64,000 nucleotides of DNA, from contig CAWFEX010000014.1 of assembly GCA_963814955.1 (NCBI GenBank), positions 1 through 64,000 on the forward strand, given 5' to 3'. The translations under genes were made by a program, and so were the position numbers. Below the pieces are notes generated by a model. The model had not been told where the DNA came from and did no database searches. It saw only the letters and a list, made by a program, of their open reading frames with translations. Source of the DNA: DATCJA01 sp963814955 (lineage in GTDB: Bacteria > Acidobacteriota > Vicinamibacteria > Vicinamibacterales > UBA2999). This document shows positions 33,738 to 44,478 of this stretch, piece after piece. Position 1 is the stretch's first letter, and each line of letters starts with the position of its first letter.

Positions 33738-36700
33738 CTAGAAAATTTGTCCTATCCCGAAAGTCCACCTTCCTGAAGACGGTTCCGACCGGCCCCACAT
33801 CACACGCCCGTAGTCGACGCGCAGAAGCGCAAACGGAGTCGAGACCCGAAGACCAAAACCAATCGATCCCACCAGGTCACGGAGGCTCGCGTCAGCCGGG
33901 CGCTCGAACACATTTCCGGCATCGATGAACGCCACTCCCCTGACCCACCGGTAAACGGGCAGCCGCACCTCCTGGTTGAGGAGGATCATCGCCTGGCCAC
34001 CGTTAGGCTCGTCTCCGAAGATGCTGCGAGGGCCGAGATCGTCTTCGGCGACGCCGCGCACCGTCCGGGACCCGCCGGCGAAGAACATCTCCTGGCGGAA
34101 CACGTCTTCACCGCCAACCGGCACCATGATTCCCCAGCGTGCCGCGGACGCGAATACAACGCTGCGCCACGCGCGGAAGTAGTACGCCTGCGCAAGCTCA
34201 CGGATGAACCGATCGCTCGACACAGGCGCCTCGACGCGACCGAACTCGAAGCTCGATGAGAGCAGCTTCCCGCGCGTGGCGTCCAGTGGATCGTCGCGAT
34301 CGTCCCACGCCGTCGCGCCGTTGAGGCGCGTGACGTTGAGCGTGATGTCGAACGCAAGCGGATTATCTTCCAGACTCTTCGTGTCGAACGTGTGATTCCG
34401 CTCGAACGTATAGGAATACGAAAGACTCAGCTGCCGCACGACGCGCGCCCGCTGTTCCCAGGTCACACTGCGTGCGACTCGTGATGAGTGAGGTCGCCTG
34501 AATCTCTTCCCGCGATCGCTCGCCTACAAGAGACGACTCGATCGGCAGCCCGAGAAACGTCGGTGCGTTGCCGAAGAGCCGTCCGCCCTGCTCGCGACGC
34601 TGCAACTCCAGCGCGGTCCCGACAGTGATTGCGCGCCCGAATACCGTGCGGCGAGTCAGGTCGGCGGAGAACCCGGGTACGAGCTCACGGCCTTCGGGGT
34701 TGTCCTCTGGCCGTTCTTCGGCAACGACGAAACCATACCGAAGCCTGACCGCCGGCCATTCTTCAACCGCGACGCGCAAGCGCATCGACGTCGCGCCGTC
34801 AGCGGCCGACTCCTGCTGCTCCGGGGTGACGTCGATGCGACGAAACAAACCGGTTTCGAAGACGCGGGTCCGCGCCTGCAGCACCTCGTCGGCCCTGAGC
34901 GGCGCGTCGACCGGCAGATCGAGGGCGCGAACGATCACGTCGGTGTCGATCGCACGGTTCCCGGTGACGACAATGTCCTTGAGAACCTGTCGCGGGCCCT
35001 CTTCAATGACGAACGTCACGGTAACGAGTGCCATCTCCTGATCGATGGTCGGGCGCATCATGACCGTGGCGGCAGCAAATCCTTCCAGGCGGTAAAGTGC
35101 CACCAACCGGCCACGGGCGGCCTCCACGAGATCAGGGTCGTACGGTATCTCGGCATCGAGCGCCGCCGCTTCCCGGCGCGCCTCCTCAGACAGCGTCTGC
35201 CCGCCTTCGAAGACCACGCTCGACACCAAGAAGACCGGCCCCGCGTCTATGTTGACGGGCAACGTGGCCGTACCTTCGGCAAAGACCGGCGCACCAGTCG
35301 TGACCCGCGCGCGTACATGACCGTGAGCACGGAGATACGCCGACACTTCACGCTCCACCGCGTCCGGGTTCGACACGGCCTGCACGATCACGTCGCGCTG
35401 GTCGAGAACATCGAGGATCTCGGCGGTCGTATCGTCCGGCACTCCCTTGATATCCACCACCGTACGCGTGCTGCGCGCCCCCAGCTCGACGACGACCTCG
35501 AGCGTTTTGACAGTCCCCTCGTCGCGGATGCGCGCATTGACGATCGGCTGCAGGTAACCGCGGCGTCCGAGCTCGTCGCGGACGATCTGCGCGGCTTCCT
35601 CAACGATGAATTCATCGAATACTGCTTCGAACCACGCCGTCTCCAGCCTCGAGCGAAGCCCGGCGTCCAGCTCCATTCCCGTGACCACAACTGCAGTTCG
35701 AGGACCAGCCTCGATGGTATAGGTGAGCGTGACGCTGCCATCCTGTTCCATGCGCCGCGGCGTAATCCGCGCCGTCAGGTAGCCTTCGCTTCGGTAGAAG
35801 GTTTCCAGGCGATCGCGATCGGTTTGCCATTCGGCGAAGTCGAAGGTGTCTCCGGGGCTGAGCCGGAGAGTCTCGCGCACGCGTATCTCGGGAAGAGCGA
35901 GATCTCCGGACACCTCCACGGCCGCAACCCGCACGGCTGGTTTTGCGGGCGGACGAGGCTGAATCGCAGGAGCTCTGGTCCCGAACGTCAGGTCGTGGCG
36001 AAATCCGTACGACCGCAGGTCGTTGTCATCCGACACCAGGCGGAGATCCAGATTGCGCCTCGGGAGGTAGTCGACAATCCATGTCTGCGCATCGCCGTCG
36101 CGCAGACTTTGCGAAAGCGTGAGGTCGAGGTTTGGCGCGAGGCTCTTGCCGAAGGTGATCCGGTTGGTGGGATCTTCTTTGGTGGTAGCCACTTCGGTTG
36201 GATCGCGGCGCAGCGTCTGTCCCTCGACACCGCCAAGCCGGAGGGTATCGAGTCCGACCGCGCGGCTCGCAAATCCCAGCACCTCGCCCGAGAAGTTGCC
36301 CAGCACCTGCTCACCAATGAATGCCGCATCGTCTGGCGCCAGATTGTCGAGCGAGCGTCCGGTCAGGAGCAACGAAGCCACCTCTGCCTGCCCGAGCTCC
36401 GGTGCGGAGGTCGAGCGCAAGTCGACCTTGGGGCCCGCCGCTGGTCCCATGATGCTCACCTGGATGTCCTCGCCACCCGCGCGTGTTGTCGCTTCGATAT
36501 TCAGAATCGGCTCGATCGCCGTAGGATTCGCGAAATCAATCGCACCAAAGTTCACGGTGTACACGTTTCTGCCGACGAACAACTGTCCGCCTTCGCGCAG
36601 CTCCGCGCGGCCAGACGTTCCAGGCGTCCTGGCCGTACCGATGATGCGCAGGTCACCTCCGAGTTCCAGTCGGGCGTAGTTGTTGTCGACCAGGATGTCT

Positions 36701-39700
36701 TCATCGGTGATTACGCGTATATCGAGCGCAAGCGCGTCGAGGAAAGGAGAGGGTTCAGCCGCCGCGGTCGTCTGCTGCGCCTGCAAGGTCGCGAGCAATC
36801 CCGTCACGACAGCCATCGGTTCCCGGTACGACCCCCGGAGAACCGTCACCGTGCCCGACAACTTGCCCGCTCCAATGTCGCTGGAGTTGCCAGGAGGCGA
36901 GCGGAAGGTAAAGTTCAAGTCGGCATCGAGCTCGCTGCGAAGACCGGGCGGATATTCGAGCGCCATCCCGCGGATACCAGTGGCGAGCTCAGCCTGGAGT
37001 CCCTGGTCTGGCGCGTAGTCGACGGTGCCGCCACCGGTAATCGCGCCCCCGTTGATCGACCCGGTCACCTCCGTAATGCGCGCGGTTGTTCTCGTCACCA
37101 CCGTTCGAACGGCGAGGTCGGAGGCGAGCACTCGCGGCGCGGCAAGGCGCAGTTCGCCATCGGTCACGACGATGTCGCCGTCGACGCGCGGATCGTCGAG
37201 TGCGCCTGTAATCGAAAGGCGTGGCTCGAGCGTCCCGCCCGTTGTCAATCCGGCACCGCGAACGAAAGGTGTCAAAAGGCGCAAGTCGACGACGCCGTTC
37301 GCAAGGATGGCCGCCTGCCGATCCTCCAGCCGCACCTGACCGCGAACCGTGAACGACGTGCCCTGCCCCACCCATTCCCAGGCCTCCACCCGGGCAAAGC
37401 CGTCTCGCGCAACGATGCGTGTAGGCAAACGCTGCGTTACGGGCAGATCCGCGACCCGAAGGTCGAACCGGTCGATGCGAAGCTCACCGGTGAGATCGGC
37501 CAGTTCCAGTGTCGGGCTGGAAGCATCAATCGACGCGTCGATCGTTCCTGACAGTTCGTCGAGCGTGCCGGGCTCCACGAATGGCGCCAGAACGGCGGGC
37601 GTCAAATTCGTGGCGCGCGCGCTGACAACCGCCGGGTTGGCACCGGCGGCGACTGTGCCGCCGACGACCGCCAGCCGGTCGCTGAACATCGAGAGCGGGG
37701 CTCTGCCGCTCACGGAGAGCATCGACTCCTCGGTACTCCGCCGATCCCTCGCGCAACTCCAACCATCCACTCTCAGCGTGCGCGCGGACGCGAAGCCCAG
37801 TCACGGCAGGCGAGTTCTCAACCGCCACAGACGCGGGGCCCACCTCCAAATCGGCGGCAAGAACGGGTTGCTGAACGCTTCCGGTCACGCGTGACAGGAG
37901 CGCCACGGGACCCTCGCCGCCGGTGACCGGCAACTGGGTCAGCCCAAGCGCGGTCGCGGCACGCACCACCTCGTCCACATTGCCCGTCACGGTCAGCAGG
38001 ACCGCCGGCGCGTCCGGCACGGCGTCGAACACGGGCAGTGAACCCGAGGCCGATACGGCGACCTCACCGGCGCGAATCTCGAGGCGATCTATATAGGCCC
38101 GCTCAGCGTCGTACCTGAGACGCGCCGCGTCGCCAAGCCTTACCGGAAGATCGCCAGCGCGAGCCTCGAGCGACGTGATGTCGAGGGCGGCCGAACCACT
38201 TCGCCACATTTCAAGGGGCAATTCCGCGTGCAACGCGAGCGTGGTCGTTCCTGTGATGTCCGTGGGCGTGTCCACGTCCCGCAGAATGCGCGACAAGTCC
38301 AGCTCTCGGGCGCTAGCGTCGATGGTGGCGGCATATGGCGCGTGGAGCTCCACGCGACCTGTGGCACTGGTCGAAAAATCCTGCGCCTGCGCTTTGATGT
38401 GCGCCGCCTGACCGTCGAGGTCAAACGAGGCATCGAGCGGGCCCAAAGCGATCTCATCCCACGTCGCATTCCGGACCGTCAGCTGTCCCGTCCCGCTCGG
38501 CGCCTCCGTCGAACCTTCGCCCATGAAGCGCAGCTCCACCAAACCCGACGCCGGTCGGTCGTCGGTTGGTTCGATCATCCATTCGGTACCCTGAATCGTT
38601 GTGGTGTATCGGCCAGTTGTCGTGTCGTATGTGCCGGTGCCGGTCAACCGCCCGGACGTCGACGGTTGGCTCGCGGAGAACTCGTTCACGGCGAGCAATG
38701 TGTTGCTGAAACGGCCTGTGGCTCGAATGTCACTCAGCGGCTGCTCTGCAGCCACGGCGTCTGGAATCTCGACGGTGAATTCGATCTCCGGTTGTAACGG
38801 GCGTCCCGCAAAGTCTGCCTCGACCATCGAGGCCTCGACCTGCGCGGCCTCCACGCCCCGAATCGTGGCGGCGCCCTGAATCCTTGGATCGTTGAGCGGA
38901 CCGTCAACTTGAATATCGCCTTCGAAAGTCCCCGCCGTCACAGCGCCGCTGTCGATGTTGGCGACACCCGTCGTTCTCAGTACATCAACGAGGCTGGGCA
39001 GCCCGGTTTCACCGACGCGGATCGTTCCTGAAACCGTGTTCTCCAGATTGCCGCGCAGCCTGAGCAGAACCGGAGCGATGCCGCCGACGACATGGCGCCC
39101 CTCGAGCTGCCAGTCGCCCTCGCGAAGCGAAAGAGACGTATCTCCGGAGACCGCGATCCGGCCAGCGGCGTTACCGGAGGACGTCATCGCCATGCGAATG
39201 GTGCCCGACCAATGCGCCACGTCGAAGCCCGTTCCTTCGGCTTTGAGCTCGCCGGACACGACTGTTGACGGAACGACGTCGGTACCCGGCGCCAGCGTTC
39301 TCGTCGCGGCGGCGGCATCAACGCCGGTCCACGACCCGTTGAGTTGTCCACTCCCGTTTGCATCGAACGGCAGGGATCCGGTTGCGGTTACGCGTCCGTT
39401 CTCGAATCCAAATGTCAGCTGCTCGACCTCAGTTCCTTCCGGCCTGATTCGTGCCCGAGCAGCGAGATCCGTGACGGTCAGCTCCTGCCACGCGAGTCGC
39501 CCCGACGTGACGCTCACGTGGGTATCCAGACGGTCGAACGTTCCGGCAGTCGCCGCCTCGAAATCGAGATCGCCTTGCGGCAGGCGGCCGTTCACGACGA
39601 CCCACCGTGCAACGCGCGTAACATCAATCGTTCCGCGCGCGCCGAGATCGACGCTCGGATCGCGTGCAATCAACGTCAGTGACCCGTCCAGACGGGCTGA

Positions 39701-40373
39701 GCCTTCATCGGACCGCATTTGCAGATTGTCGAAGTGGAGAGCGCGTCCGTCGAAAGATGCGTTCCCGTTCAACTCTGAAATGTGGGTGATCTGAGTCTCG
39801 GTATTCAGCTGCGCGTCACCCTGGAGGCGCACATAGCCCTCGTCCGGTGCGAGAAGCAGCGCAATCGACGGCATTGAGAGGAACATCACCGCCTGCTCAT
39901 CGCGAAGATCAACAGCCAGTCGAGGGATGTTCAGGCGCTGAATGCGCAGCGCCGGGGGATCACCTCCGGGTTCCTCCGAACGCACGCGGAAGATTGGAGC
40001 TGCCGTCCTCTCTGCGCCTCACGAACACCCGCGCGTTGGTGGCGCTGATGTCGTCAAAGGCGACGTCCCCAACCACCACGCGCCACGGCAACGCGACCGA
40101 CAGATAGTCGGCCGTGACGAACGGCTCCTCAGGGGAGTGCACCGCCGACAAACGGAGGTCTGCCAATCCAATGCGAAGCGTCGCGAGGTTGTAATCCAGC
40201 CTGCTGGCCTCCAGACGCAGGTCGTACTGGTCTTCGACCGTCGAAATCGCGTACCGCAGCGCGGCGGCGCGCACGAACGGCACGTGCACCAGTACGACGA
40301 TCAGCACCGCCGTCGCGACGAGCACGCCGAGAACGACTGCGGAACGACGCCGGAAAGAAGGGTTCATCGACAT
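33738..40373 (-). CDS. Giant TamB-TamA fusion protein, three frameshifts
   Basis: The product of about 2,200 residues starts with one membrane anchor ('VVLGVLVATAVLIVVLV'), continues as a very long beta-helical AsmA/TamB-type region, and contains the C-terminal TamB domain at about 36.2-37.0 kb ('ELREGGQLFVGRNVYTVNFG', 'LLLTGRSLDNLAPDDAA'). It then runs, in the same uninterrupted frame, into POTRA-like repeats at about 34.8-35.9 kb ('VLKDIVVTGNRAIDTDVIV', 'LFRRIDVTPEQ') and the BamA/TamA barrel ('FFAGGSRTVRGVAEDDLGP', ending 'RWTFGIGQIF'). Normally TamA and TamB are separate. Frame breaks near 39975, 37735 and 34465 look like indel errors. The role would be lipid transport or outer-membrane protein assembly. 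Confidence 0.85.
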
Positions 40374-40478
40374 CGCAGCCTGTCTCAGACCGTTATGCAG
40401 CCCAGAGCGTGAATTTCGTATTCGATGTGTGTCTGCATAACGGTCCCGGCGCGCGTAGCGCGCCAAGCAGATACTGCG

Positions 40479-40528
40479 AACCAGCCAAGGGATTCAACCG
40501 GGATATCAACGGAGGCCCTTGGCTGGTT
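40479..40528. repeat. Long inverted repeat with internal GATATC, copy 2
   Basis: The arms AACCAGCCAAGG (40479-40490) and CCTTGGCTGGTT (40517-40528) flank a GGGATATCAAC core. It is the counterpart of the element at 17235-17304, inverted relative to it and shorter inside. It lies just upstream of the YjbQ-like gene. Confidence 0.65.
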
Positions 40529-40552
40529 GTGTTACCCTACTGTAACGCCCGC

Positions 40553-41626
40553 GTGCCTGAGAGAATCAAGGCTTCGCAGCCCCTCGATCTCACGCTCGAA
40601 CTTGTTCCGAGGTCGCGATTCGACGTCGTCGAGCTGCGATCCCATTTTGCCGCCGAACACGAGGCATTCGCACCCTATCCACACTGCCTGTACTGGTCGT
40701 CACACACAACCGCCGGGTTTCTGGACCGCAGCCTCGCGGCGCGACTGACCCCGGAATCGGTTCCAAGCTACCTCGAGGCGTTTCGCGCGCTGTTTCCCGA
40801 AGGCGCCGGCTACGAGCACGATCGCCTCGACCGCCGAAACGACCTCGACCCCAAGCAGCGCGCAGTCGAGCCGCGCAACGCCGACTCGCATCTGGCGTTC
40901 ATTGCCGGAGGCTTGCGCCCGTGTGTGACCCACCCGAACCGCCCCGGAGAGTCGGTATTCTTCGTCGACCTCGATGGAATGATCTCCGGCAAGCCGCGGA
41001 GACGACTCACCCGCCTGATTGGCTTCCACAACGAACGTGTCGTGCGCTCGACGCGGATTGAGGTGCCGTTGTCCACGCACCCGATTGACTCAGTGAACCT
41101 GAAGGATCCGCGCCTCGGCATCTACCAGCAGCTGGCCGACTTCGTGACGCGCGCGGGCGTGGGCAAGGGACGGCTCCGCATCGACCTCGACCCGTCTGAA
41201 CGCCACTCGGCATTGACGATCAACGAATACGAAACGCTCCTGATGAAGCACGATCTGGCGGAAGTGCTCCGGAACCCGCTTCGGTTCTTCGCGGAAAAAA
41301 GCCGGCACGCGCTGGCCAACCCGCGCGCCGTCCCCGCAAAAACGCTCGGCTACGCGAAGTACGACTTCGTCCGGGTGCTCAACAAGAGTCTCGATACGCT
41401 CGGTCTGCGGGGTTCAATCGTGGAGAAATTGCTGGCGCGGACGCTTGCCGTGCCCGCCGCGCGCTTCTTTCGGATGCGCCGCTCCGTCAGCCTGCTGATT
41501 TCGGAACGGCCGGACGGAAGCAACGGACTCATCGAAGGAACCTACCAGAGCCCAATCCTCGTGCAGTGGGAACGTGCGCCGCGCGAGACGCGTCTGCTCG
41601 ACGTCTCCCTCAGCGAGCTACGGTAG
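40553..41626 (+). CDS. YjbQ/UPF0047-like protein with extra C-terminal domain
   Basis: This is a protein of about 357 residues. Residues 10-195 match the YjbQ fold: 'CLYWSSHTTAGFLDRSL' gives the HTT motif, 'RALFPEGAGYEHDRLDRRND' follows, and 'EPRNADSHLAFIAGG' gives the conserved Asn-Ala-Asp-x-His. YjbQ proteins are small (about 130-140 residues) and linked to thiamine-phosphate or nucleoside chemistry, so the C-terminal 160 residues ('ALTINEYETLLMKHDLAEV', 'VPAARFFRMRRSVSLLISE') are an extra part I cannot name. The GTG at 40553 is chosen because the dispersed inverted repeat lies just upstream of it. Its stop abuts the M28 gene. Confidence 0.65.
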   Translation: MPERIKASQPLDLTLELVPRSRFDVVELRSHFAAEHEAFAPYPHCLYWSSHTTAGFLDRSLAARLTPESVPSYLEAFRALFPEGAGYEHDRLDRRNDLDPKQRAVEPRNADSHLAFIAGGLRPCVTHPNRPGESVFFVDLDGMISGKPRRRLTRLIGFHNERVVRSTRIEVPLSTHPIDSVNLKDPRLGIYQQLADFVTRAGVGKGRLRIDLDPSERHSALTINEYETLLMKHDLAEVLRNPLRFFAEKSRHALANPRAVPAKTLGYAKYDFVRVLNKSLDTLGLRGSIVEKLLARTLAVPAARFFRMRRSVSLLISERPDGSNGLIEGTYQSPILVQWERAPRETRLLDVSLSELR

Positions 41627-43027
41627 CTACTTCGGCAGCCTCTCCGGCATCTCCGCAACGACATACGCGACCGCCGCAATGGCCGCGGCAGCCTTTGATA
41701 CTTCCTGCGGAGTGATGCGCTCAACCGTGTCGGCGGGTGTGTGGTGAATGGCGAAGTAGCGGCCCGGGTTCCCGAGATAGGCCATCATCGGCGCATTGCC
41801 GGCCTGCGCGATAGGACCGATGTCGGCGCCGCCGCCGCCGGCGACGATTTCGGACAGACCGAGCGGAGCCAGCAGTAAACCGATTTCCCGCATCAGGTTC
41901 CGCGCCGCGGCGCTTCCCGAAAATCCCAGACTTGCCGGCTCGAATACCCCTGAGTCCGATTCGAGGGCGAACACATGGTCGGCTGCATGGGCGGCATGCT
42001 TGGCGGCGTAAGCCGTGGCGCCTCTCAGGCCGTTTTCCTCATTCGTCCAGAGGACGATGCGAACGGTACGGCGCGGACGAATGTTGAGCTTGGCCATCAG
42101 CCGGGCCGCTTCCCACGTCACGATACAGCCGACTGCGTCGTCGGACGCGCCAGTGCCGACGTCCCACGAGTCGAGGTGACCGCCGAGGAGAACGATCTCC
42201 TCGGGACGTTCGCGGCCACGGATTTCGCCGACGACGTTTGCCGACTCGACATCGGCTTCGGTTCGCGCTTCCATCGTGAGTTTCACGCGCACGCGGCCGC
42301 GCGCGCCCAGCCGTGCAATACGGTCCGCATCCTCAGCGGCCACTGAGGCTGCGGGAATTGGCGCGACACCCATTCCGTACTGGACGCTTCCCGTGTGTGG
42401 TGTACGCAAGCCAGTCGGCCCGACGCCGCGCACGAGCGTGGCCACCGCACCGAGTTGTGACGCGAGGCGCGCGCCGTTGGTGCGATATGTGACGGTATCG
42501 CTATAGGTCGTAAACGGCGCGTTCAACAGAACAATGCGTCCCCGCACGTCCCCTGCACGAGAGCGAAGCTCGTCGAACGACCCCACGGTGATGACGTCGG
42601 CTTCAATACCACCCGGTGGTGTGCCTCCAGAACCACCGAGACCGAGCACCGCCAACGAGTGCACCGGTGGATGGACGATTTCGGCGCTCTCGCGTCCGCG
42701 CACCCAGCGCGGCACCATCACAGGCTCGGTACGCACATTCTCCAGGCCATCTCGCCGCATGGTCTCGGCCGACCACGCGATAGCCCGCTCCAGATTGTCG
42801 GACCCGCTCAAGCGATGACCGTACGTGTCGGTGAGCTCCGCGAGACGACGCCATCCGAAATCGTCCGCCGTGGCGGCCTGAATGAGACGGGTGACCGTTT
42901 CGGTGTACAGCTCGAGCCAGGCCGGGCGGGGTGAGGGCTGCTGCTGCGTCTGGACCGACGGCGTCAAGACAACACACGCGCACACGATGACGAGACCCAG
43001 CCTCACGGAGCGAGCGAACGACATCAC
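41627..43027 (-). CDS. Secreted M28 family metallopeptidase
   Basis: This 466-residue exported aminopeptidase/carboxypeptidase of the plasma glutamate carboxypeptidase type has a signal peptide ('LGLVIVCACVVLTPSVQTQ'). A PA-like insert (about residues 130-220) precedes the dizinc catalytic core. Ligands are visible in 'LLGGHLDSWDVGTGASDDA' (His, Asp), 'WTNEENGLRG' (Glu pair), 'ALESDSGVFEP' (Asp) and 'IHHTPADTVERI' (His). It would trim peptides in the periplasm or outside. It meets the YjbQ-like gene end to end with no spacer, and a strong hairpin separates it from the NHL gene on the same strand. Confidence 0.92.
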   Translation of the reverse strand: MMSFARSVRLGLVIVCACVVLTPSVQTQQQPSPRPAWLELYTETVTRLIQAATADDFGWRRLAELTDTYGHRLSGSDNLERAIAWSAETMRRDGLENVRTEPVMVPRWVRGRESAEIVHPPVHSLAVLGLGGSGGTPPGGIEADVITVGSFDELRSRAGDVRGRIVLLNAPFTTYSDTVTYRTNGARLASQLGAVATLVRGVGPTGLRTPHTGSVQYGMGVAPIPAASVAAEDADRIARLGARGRVRVKLTMEARTEADVESANVVGEIRGRERPEEIVLLGGHLDSWDVGTGASDDAVGCIVTWEAARLMAKLNIRPRRTVRIVLWTNEENGLRGATAYAAKHAAHAADHVFALESDSGVFEPASLGFSGSAAARNLMREIGLLLAPLGLSEIVAGGGGADIGPIAQAGNAPMMAYLGNPGRYFAIHHTPADTVERITPQEVSKAAAAIAAVAYVVAEMPERLPK

Positions 43028-43080
43028 CTTTACTCTAGTGTAGCTTCGAGACGAGGAGGCGAATGAAGGACACCGGACGG

Positions 43081-43111
43081 GATCGGGATCCGGGGCGGCC
43101 GGATCCCGATC
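43081..43111 (-). terminator. Strong hairpin downstream of NHL gene
   Basis: GATCGGGATCCGG (43081-43093), loop GGCGG, CCGGATCCCGATC (43099-43111); 13-bp perfect arms without a T tract. It lies between the NHL gene stop at 43125 and the M28 start at 43027. Confidence 0.55.
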
Positions 43112-43124
43112 CTGATCCCCCTCG

Positions 43125-44270
43125 TCAGTTGCTGGACGAGGTCGTCACCGTCCGCACGTTGCGCGACGGCGCGGTGATCAGACGCGCACGCTCGGCGGCC
43201 GACAGATTGGCCTTGGGACGGAGCTTCATTGGCCGTCCCACGTGGACGTCCGCGGTGTAGAGGTTGCCCTCGCTGTCGACGTGGAACTGGTGCACACCCC
43301 AGAAGCCGCCGGGGATGATGCCAAACGTCCCCCATGCCGCCAGCAGTCGTCCGTTCAGATCGTACTTCGTGAACTTCGACGTCTGGCCTGACGCCGACCA
43401 GAGGTGCTGGTCGTCGGTCATGAGGAACGAGTACGGCAGCGGCACGCCGGTCCAGGCTTCGAGGAACTTGCCGTTTTCGTCGAAGATCTGAACGCGGTGA
43501 TTCGCGCGATCGCTTACGTAGAGGCGATTCTTCTTGTCGATGACGATCGCGTGCACCGTATTCATGTAGTACGGACGCGTCTCGTTCGGCGGGTTGCCGC
43601 GCATACCCCACGAGGTGAGGTACTTGCCGGTGCGGTCGAACTTGACGACGCGGGTGTTGATGTACCCGTCGCTCACGAAGAACGTGCCGTCCGGCAGCCA
43701 CGCGATGTCGGTCGGACGCGCGAAATGCGTTTCGTCATTGCCTGGTACGCCGCGCGTGCCGATCGTCTGCACGAGCTTCCCGTCACGTGTGAACTTGAAG
43801 ATGGCGTGCGCGCCGTCATCCACGAGCCATACGTGCCGTTCCGGATCGTGCGGGCTGACGAGTATGCGGTGCGGCCGGACGAACAGACTGTTGTGCTGCT
43901 CCCACGATTCGATCAGCCGTCCGTTCCGATCGACGATGTTGAAGACGTGATCCTTCCGGGGATGCCGGGCGGGATCCTTCTGCGACCAGTCGTAGCCCGA
44001 CGCGTTGCGTGTTGGTACCAGATCTCCGGGTTCCTCGAGCACGGGGAGGCACCCCCGGGCAAAAATGTAGACGCGATCCGGCGTCTCGGCCCAGATGCCC
44101 GCCGTCGAGCCGATCTGGAAGCCCTGACCGCACCAGTTCTGCGGCCACCCTGCGACTACGTCATACGGACCGGTGATATCGCCACCGCCCTTTTGTTGCG
44201 GCGTCTGTGCGAACCCACCGATCACGAGGAGAACAGTGAACGCCGCAATAGCGGCCAGGAATTTTTTCAT
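43125..44270 (-). CDS. Secreted NHL-repeat beta-propeller protein
   Basis: This 381-residue protein has a signal peptide ('FLAAIAAFTVLLVIGGFAQ') and about six blades of NHL type, for example 'DIAWLPDGTFFVSDGYINTR', 'VIDKKNRLYVSDRANHRVQIF' and 'GGFWGVHQFHVDSEGNLYT'. It resembles the peptidylglycine amidating-lyase-like propellers, but conserved catalytic residues cannot be claimed by eye. In this locus four such propellers appear near TonB-dependent receptors, suggesting binding or breakdown of the imported substrate. The start has a purine-rich site upstream. Confidence 0.85.
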   Translation of the reverse strand: MKKFLAAIAAFTVLLVIGGFAQTPQQKGGGDITGPYDVVAGWPQNWCGQGFQIGSTAGIWAETPDRVYIFARGCLPVLEEPGDLVPTRNASGYDWSQKDPARHPRKDHVFNIVDRNGRLIESWEQHNSLFVRPHRILVSPHDPERHVWLVDDGAHAIFKFTRDGKLVQTIGTRGVPGNDETHFARPTDIAWLPDGTFFVSDGYINTRVVKFDRTGKYLTSWGMRGNPPNETRPYYMNTVHAIVIDKKNRLYVSDRANHRVQIFDENGKFLEAWTGVPLPYSFLMTDDQHLWSASGQTSKFTKYDLNGRLLAAWGTFGIIPGGFWGVHQFHVDSEGNLYTADVHVGRPMKLRPKANLSAAERARLITAPSRNVRTVTTSSSN

Positions 44271-44478
44271 GACAATAAGCCCCCTCTCGGCAAGCCGGGA
44301 TTGTAAATCAAAACGGACCGATCCTTTGTACCGTCACAACCCGCCTGCCGGGCGACACGACGCCTCAGGTCGCGATCTGCGGCCTTGACCCGCCGGACCA
44401 GCGGCGTATACTCCGCCCTACTACCCATCCCGATCTCTGAGCATTCTTAACGTCCCGTTTACGACAAGGGAGGGTGTG

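Noticed and set aside
35317..37551. Long plus-strand open frame of 744 codons
   Set aside because: It is antisense to the clear TamB-TamA gene, has no domain, and is explained by high GC and third-position bias.
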